A program made the position numbers and the translations under genes. Source: Aldrovandia affinis (taxonomy: Eukaryota > Chordata > Actinopteri > Notacanthiformes > Halosauridae). From it: 64,000 bases of DNA. Positions within the stretch are counted from its first letter, which is position 1, and every line of letters begins with the position of its first letter. This document shows positions 57,831 through 64,000 of the stretch, one piece after another. The DNA is taken from positions 6,815,666 to 6,879,665 of the forward strand of contig JAINUG010000037.1 of NCBI GenBank assembly GCA_029706075.1, given 5' to 3'. Under the pieces are notes generated by a model. The model made no database searches, had not been told where the DNA came from, and saw only the letters and a list, made by a program, of their open reading frames with translations.

Positions 57831-58848
57831 CCCACAACTTTAAAATGCCAAACTTTCAATCACTGGCTGTCAGTAGCACATTATGGTATTGAGTAGGTGT
57901 TTGGACAAGTTGAGTGGTACACTAAAATACAGCTCCCGCTTTATGAAGAACTGCCTATTGGGAGATTTATGTTTTATTTTAAGTATTTTATTTCATTCAA
58001 AACCATGTCCAGGACAAGTTTATCACATATATAACATTAAATAGAATATATAAGTAAGCAGACAAATCAATGTATAACAGCATCAGTAAAATACAGCGTA
58101 CATGTCAAGAACACATTAATGAATAACCCGTACTTGCATCATTAATAAGGAATTGCACTAATTTAAAAGGAAAACTGCATTTGCAAAATAGGGCTAATGC
58201 AGTGTTCTCACTTTCACTCTGGCAGACCTACCACTGACTTCAAAGCTGCACGAGCTGCTGCTGATCAGGATCTGTCAAGTTTGGCTCTGAAGCAAACAAG
58301 GTCCCGCCTTCCAAAGAGTTGAAGTTCTTAATCATCCACTCTTAAAAGTGCAAATGAGGACTGACACTCGGATCTGCCCAATCAGCCGCAGACCTGACTG
58401 ACACACCACAAAAGGCAATTATGAGATGATTATTATCAATTAAGAGCAGTGTGTAGCCCTGAACTCTTAATCAAGGAACCAGTAGTCCTGACAGAGACTA
58501 AATAGGCTGGGTGTTAACTACGTCTTTGCTGGAGGGTAAAGTTGGTTCTCAAGATAAATATTCAGGTTCCGCCTGTCAAATGCACCATTTTGCCGTTTAT
58601 CATTCCATATCTCTCATTTGACTTTTATGCTCCACGGGAACATAGTCATATGCTAAGCCAGAAACCATGTTTCTTTTTCTTTTTTTTAAGGCACAGCTGA
58701 CACAGGATGCCTTCTTATGGATATATCAACACAGACATGGCGTGGATCATGACTCAAGGCTGGAGGTAGCCTGGTGGCAGGCGCTGACGACAGGACATGA
58801 TGGCAGGGCAGCGATTTTGGAAGGGCCCCTGGACAGAGCCGATCCCTC
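57831..58848. other. Single-copy noncoding stretch
   Basis: No gene or transposon recognised. The block at 58200-58640 has mixed composition and resembles constrained regulatory sequence. Confidence 0.5.
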
Positions 58849-58902
58849 TGTGTGTGTGTGTGTGTGTGCATTTGTTTGTGTGTGTGTGTGTGCGCGCGTG
58901 TG
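58849..58902. repeat. (GT)n compound microsatellite
   Basis: GT runs interrupted by CATTT and CGCG. Thr/His-rich minus frames across it are artefacts. Confidence 0.9.
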
Positions 58903-61900
58903 GTTGGACGAGCCATTGGAGAAGAGAGTGAGAAGGCACTTGGCTGACACTCACTCGGCCCCCGGATAAATGATAGCTCGTGCTGGAAGTACATGTTTCT
59001 CAAGGACCTCTGATGAGCAGCGATAATAAAAGTGATGTCGGCCCATGGAGAAGTGTTTTCTCTTCCCCTCCCCTGTCATAATCTCAGCCCTCCCCAGCCT
59101 ATTATCCCACGCGCCACACAGACCGAGCCGGAATGGCTCAGAGGGAGCCCGGTGGTTATCGCGTGCTGCATATTTCGCTTGCCATGAATATTGAATCGCC
59201 GCAATTTGTCAGCTCTCAGCAACAGCAGCATGTAAATATGGTCAAGCTCGTGAGTCGCCTTCTGCTTCCCCAGCGCGGCATTCGTGCTATGCAGCTTTAG
59301 CATCTCACGGCTAGCGAGACTGCCTTATGGGCGTGCCCCAGAAGGCTTCTGAACAACAGGGGGGCTGAGCGGTTCAAACAGGGATATAGGCACACACACA
59401 CATATCCCATAGAATTGTCACATTTGACACTATGTAAGTCTTTGTTGACAACTTACACGCTATGCTAATGTACGTTTTAGAATTAGCGTGGTCGTCGTTA
59501 TGTCATGATAATGATAATGTTATGTGTGTATGCATTTTGGCTGTATCTGCACGCACATCAGTGTCTACGTGGTATCTTTGTGTATTATGTGTGTATGTGT
59601 AACCCATGAGAGGGATGAGGCAGCTCCACAGTGCCAGGAGAGAAGGCCTCCCAGGGGGAACAGAAACAGGTCAGTGGATGGGAGGGAGGGAGGAGCGGCG
59701 GGGGATCTGAGCGCTGGTCCAAACCCGTGGAGGATAGAGCTGGCAGAGCCGGGGCTCAGAGAGGGGCTGTGTGGGACCACGAGCCAAATGTGTAGACTCT
59801 CCTCTGGTACGCGTGGGTCAAAAATCCCATTGTGGCTCTTTTACAGAGGGCAAAGTTCTCCTTAAACACCATCTCCGAGCGTGACAGAAGGCCCGCCGCG
59901 GCAGCGCATGTTTGTGCAGATATTAGTGAGCTTTGCCAGTTTCCATTCTCTCTCCAGTCTCTCCCGCTGTCTCCCTGCGAGTATGTACATGCATGTAAAG
60001 CAGAAGTGTGCATTTTAAATATTAATCAAAGAACAGAATGTGCAAATGGATGTCGAGCTAAATATATTAGCCATCATTGTCTTGTAATTGATTTTTTTGT
60101 AAAAGCAAAACAAAATTTAATTTGGAGCCTGGAACGCTGAACCGAACACACGTGCGCGCACACACATGCACGCACACACACACACATATACACACACACA
60201 TACTGTACATGCACAAGCACACCACAAAGGCCCTCCCTGTGCCATATCCTTCAGTTTCAGGTTCAGTTTGTGCTTCTAATAAAATGATAGATTCATTGTG
60301 GATAGGGGATTTCATTGTGGTTTTCATAAACCCTGTGCCAGGCAAATTCCTATTGCTGACACGAATGCAGCTCTGTAATTGTCATTAATATCACTTAAAA
60401 TGGGGGATTGAAAAAATAATTAAATGTGATCCATTTCTGGAGAGGGACGAAGAATAAATAACACTAGCTCTCATTATTAAGTTTTAGATAAAGCCAAACC
60501 AACCGCCTGCTTGTCTAAAACACAAAAACAGAATCCAAATGGAAAATGGAAACACAAATTTTCTGTTATTAGCATTTTTTCAATTATGTATAAGACAGAG
60601 ATATGCACATTAAAGATGAAACTAAAACACTCATTAAATTTACATAGAAGGGCATCTAAACAGTGTGTACATAAATAGTTTAATGGAATCTGATAAAACT
60701 GCATTAAAAATCAAGAGCCGGAGTATCTGTGTTCGCAGAAAAAAAACACTTTATCTAGCTGAATCACCCTTCAAAACCAAAATTAATATAATTGACTTTT
60801 AATTAATCCCCTTGATATTTGCATCAGCGAATCTTAGCAACAGGTGTTCTGTTTTGAAGTGTTGCATTATTAAACAGGTATTAAAATGGCTGGTGATTAA
60901 GGTGTTATTTCTCTGCCGCTGCGTCTGAAGAGAAAGTTAAATGCAAGGTGTAGGTTGCCTTTTAGATTGCTCAGTGGATAACTGTGTTCCCCAGCGGTAT
61001 GGCAGAAGGGGAAAAGGAGATGCAGGATTACCTTTGGAGATATAAAGGCAAGCTTAAGAGTGCTACTAATTTGGTGGTAATTCTCCCCAGCTATATGAGT
61101 GTGGAAGTTTTATCTTCCCTCTGAGGTTTTGAGCACGTTAAAATAGAGGAGAGCAACCAGAGTGAAGGAGGAACTTGTACTCCGGGAGCTAAGGCCTTCA
61201 CAGTGTCACCTCCAAGTCTTCGCCCTTTTTCTCTTTAGGGGATTGAATTCCCACTCTGATTGTCTGTCCGTGGCCCTGTGCGCGTCTAACAACCGTGCGA
61301 TCGATTCCAGGCAAGGCTCCCTGTTATCTCCCACCCTCTCTCGTGGGGCCGAAAGCCTAGGCGGAGGCTGTGTGCCTCTCTACACGCACGAACCCCACCC
61401 CGCCTGTGACACGAGGCCCCCACGCCTGCCACGTGCTCCTGCAGAACACGGTCCCGCAGTGACATGGGCGATTTTAGAGGTGAAGTGATGACAGCTCAGG
61501 GCGCGGGGACACAGGTAATGTGGACACACTGGATTTCAGTGCCGAGAGGACAAACAAACAAAATGCTGAGGGGGGGAGAATGCGGACGGAGCAGGGGACC
61601 TCAAAATTAAAACGTAACCTGTCCGATGCTCCAGAGCACAGATGAACATAGTCATTTCTTTGAGGGGGGGGTGCTTTTAATACAGAGGGTAGGAGGGGGA
61701 AAATAAGGATAAGAATGCACCGCGGCACATTGAGTGAGGAAGCCGGAGAGCCGGAGCTTTGACAGACACGTCTCAGCTGGGCTGACAGCTCTGTCAATAG
61801 CCTGGGGACGGCCGGCTGATTGGCAGCTAGCAGGTGGCGGCTGAATGAAGTTGTCAGCTCGGCTGCTGATCAGCTGCGCGTCGCCGTAACAACAGCGGAA

Positions 61901-62139
61901 GGCTGCACAGCTGCCCAAGGTGATCTCTTGTTTTACAAGAGAAACATTACAGAACACCCACTGTTCCCGAGCGCACCAGCTTACCACCAGGAGCCCCGCA
62001 CTAGGAGATGTCTTTAGATTGGCTTTCATATCTGCAGGAGAGGGACGGCACCTCTCCCGCTGAAATGGAGGACTCCTGTCTCTTTTCTCCTTGTTCTGTA
62101 AAATCCAGAATCAAAGGCAAATTTGTACGGTTCACTGTT
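58903..62139. other. Single-copy stretch, regulatory-like
   Basis: No gene recognised. Blocks at 59060-59260, 60390-60720 and 60840-61150 look constrained. The intervals 61160-61500 and 61740-61920 are GC- and CpG-richer. A CA/TA microsatellite lies at 60150-60205. Open frames of up to 125 codons overlap each other in several frames and contain no recognisable domain. Confidence 0.5.
61760..61796. promoter_or_regulatory. Cluster of three TGACAG (TALE-type) sites
   Basis: TGACAG at 61760 and 61783 and CTGTCA at 61791, within 37 bases, followed at 61851-61856 by TTGTCA. MEIS/PKNOX/TGIF-type binding is known for this core. Function here is inference. Confidence 0.3.
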
Positions 62140-62166
62140 GAATGAGAGGAGAGAGATAGAGAGAGG

Positions 62167-62210
<44 letters not shown>

Positions 62211-62222
62211 GAGAGAGAGACA
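62140..62222. repeat. (GA)n microsatellite
   Basis: About 80 bases of GA with GGGA and TA interruptions, purine on the + strand. Ser/Leu-rich minus frames across it are artefacts. Confidence 0.95.
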
Positions 62223-64000
62223 TACCTAACATGCTGCAGTAGGGCCAGTGCTGAAACACCCACATTCAACACAATGCAGGAGCTGGATATCGGATTGAGC
62301 CCAGTGTTTGTCAAAGGTGATCTTGAAGCATCATCGCTGCAGTTTAGTGCTACAAAAATGCCCACAGGGCATTTCCATTTGCCATAGCATTAAACCGGTT
62401 CATTGTAGGATTGTTCAATATCTGATTGGACATTTGTGTTTAAGGATGTTTTTTTGTTTAATTTATGAATGATGCCACTGTGTATTGGGTTTCAGGATGA
62501 CATAGCATCATTGCTAAAGAGAGGTGTTCCACAAACCAATGTCAGAACATTTTTGAAAACAATTAAGCTGTTTTATCTTTTGTTCCTCACGCAAATTGAT
62601 GTTTTGATACGCGAACGGGAAACAGACTTTTTTCTAATGACAGTAATTGGGACTGCAAACTTGAATTTCATGTCTGCCTCTATTAGATGAGTTAACTAGT
62701 TTCATAATGAGTGCATAATTGCATATTAATTATCGGTACTTAAGAAAGTCATAGTTACATCTGTTTTAATTACTGTGCATAATCATATGATAGGGGATCT
62801 TCCTGGCTCTGTATGCAAATTGTGTTACGTTTTTTCAGCTTTATCTTGAGATATTGTCGTGGTGCAGTAGGTACTGACTGTTTCCCTCAGGAAGGCTGAG
62901 AGCACACAGGAATATTTTGTGGGGGTTGTATGTTTGGCTTAACAGGGGACACTCTGTGGGGTGCCTTGTGTTTTATAATGCTAGCTAATAATGTTGTGGA
63001 GTCATTAATATTATTCTTAGATTTCCACAGAAGATACTATTGACCTGAACAATTGAATATAATTAGATTTCACATCTCACAACTTTTGAGCAACTGAGAC
63101 AAAGTAGGGCACAGCAGTCTTTCCTAAACACATGTATGTCCCTATCCACAACTTTCCTGACCTTTGACCTTTCCCAGATTCATTTGAGTATGTTTGGCAA
63201 AGAACTTCCTCTACAGGTGAAATACATTGACAGCTATGACCAGAATTGGAGATTTAGGTTATTCAGCAATAAAAATAAGACATTACGGATGCCTTACACA
63301 ATATTCAAGGTTAGTGGGGATATTTCCATGAAGATAACTACTTAATAGAATAATGCAAATAATTATCTCAAACATTCATTTCTGTAAGCCTGCTTGCCAT
63401 CATATTTCATCTTCAACTTTAGAATTTGAATTAAATATTTGACATGGTACTTATGGTAAAATGTGTTATTTGCAATATTGTAATTTACTTTATGTCTTTC
63501 TTGAGGTCTTCCAGTTTCCGTTCTTGTGTACTGTAGCTTAATTTATTATTTTTTCTCATAGTAAATATTTGAATTCTTATGTAAGCACTTTTTCTGTTTT
63601 ATGTTACTCTGCACATGACTCATCTGTGTTTTTTGGACATTTCACATTAAATTCCTGTCATTTTTTTTCCATTAGAGAGTTAATGTGATATTTGGCATGG
63701 CACCACCCTATAAATTATCCAGTTGTTGATACACTCTGTTATTTGTTCCAATTCGCAAACAAATCCTAAAGATGTATAAAAAATCTCTGAATATATTTGT
63801 ACATAATGAGGGTGCAATTCATTTGTAAATGATAGTCTTTTGTGTGCAATCTGTCCTTATAGATTGATGACACAGCCAATAATAGTGAATGTATACACAC
63901 GACTAACCTCCTATACCTTTCACATAACATGCTTATACAATTCCCATGTACAGATACCATTACCTACTCGAAGGAACAATGTACATTTTTCATATCATAT
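62223..64000. other. Single-copy noncoding stretch to window end
   Basis: No gene or transposon recognised. The interval 62400-62780 looks like a constrained block, with TAATTGCATATTAATTATC at about 62714. The remainder is AT-rich with T-runs, and nothing further can be named. Confidence 0.5.

Overview
The window reads as animal nuclear DNA from a teleost fish. The main evidence is the repeats: a tRNA-headed SINE of the DANA/V-SINE type, smaller tRNA-headed SINEs ending in the UnaL2-type stem-loop with a GGATA loop, Tc1 elements of the kind common in salmonids and other teleosts, hAT elements with exact 8-bp target duplications, and many (CA)n and (GA)n microsatellites. An early-branching teleost such as an eel or tarpon relative is possible, because that hairpin was first described in eel, but the window cannot settle the species.

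I could support no intact protein-coding gene, no exon of a recognisable host gene and no RNA gene. All open frames are short, overlap on both strands and show no domain, apart from decayed transposase pieces and the frame kept open by a 48-bp tandem repeat. The best reading is a gene desert or very large intron. Much of it is single-copy and rich in homeodomain-type AT cores, E-boxes and TALE-type TGACAG sites, as in regulatory deserts around developmental genes. Which gene it would serve cannot be read from the sequence.

Layout: 1-9.2 kb is mostly single-copy with a (CA)37 tract. 9.2-17 kb is repeat-rich: a SINE, a 62-bp tandem duplication, a TIR-bounded element, a Tc1 fragment, a SINE whose tRNA-like head has expanded into a 19-unit minisatellite, and a fish interspersed repeat. 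17-28.5 kb is AT-rich DNA with SINE/LINE tails, a Tc1 split by an insertion, and a 1.45-kb hAT. 28.5-40.3 kb is almost free of transposons. 40.3-44.2 kb holds CA repeats, nested palindromes, a SINE and a purine tract with a G-quadruplex motif. 44.2-50 kb is dense in regulatory-looking sequence. 50-57.8 kb is a second transposon cluster: a foldback, a MITE-like element, a Tc1 N-terminal fragment, a V-SINE next to a hAT, a decayed THAP domain and an orphan SINE tail. 57.8-64 kb returns to single-copy sequence.

The items most worth a second look are the SINE-derived minisatellite whose units differ almost only at CpG sites, the long foldback at 50.04-50.19 kb whose inner stem mismatches are all G-U wobbles, the nested palindromes at 40.64-40.81 kb, and a cluster of four TGACAG motifs at 49.73 kb with a 10-bp motif repeated four times in the window.
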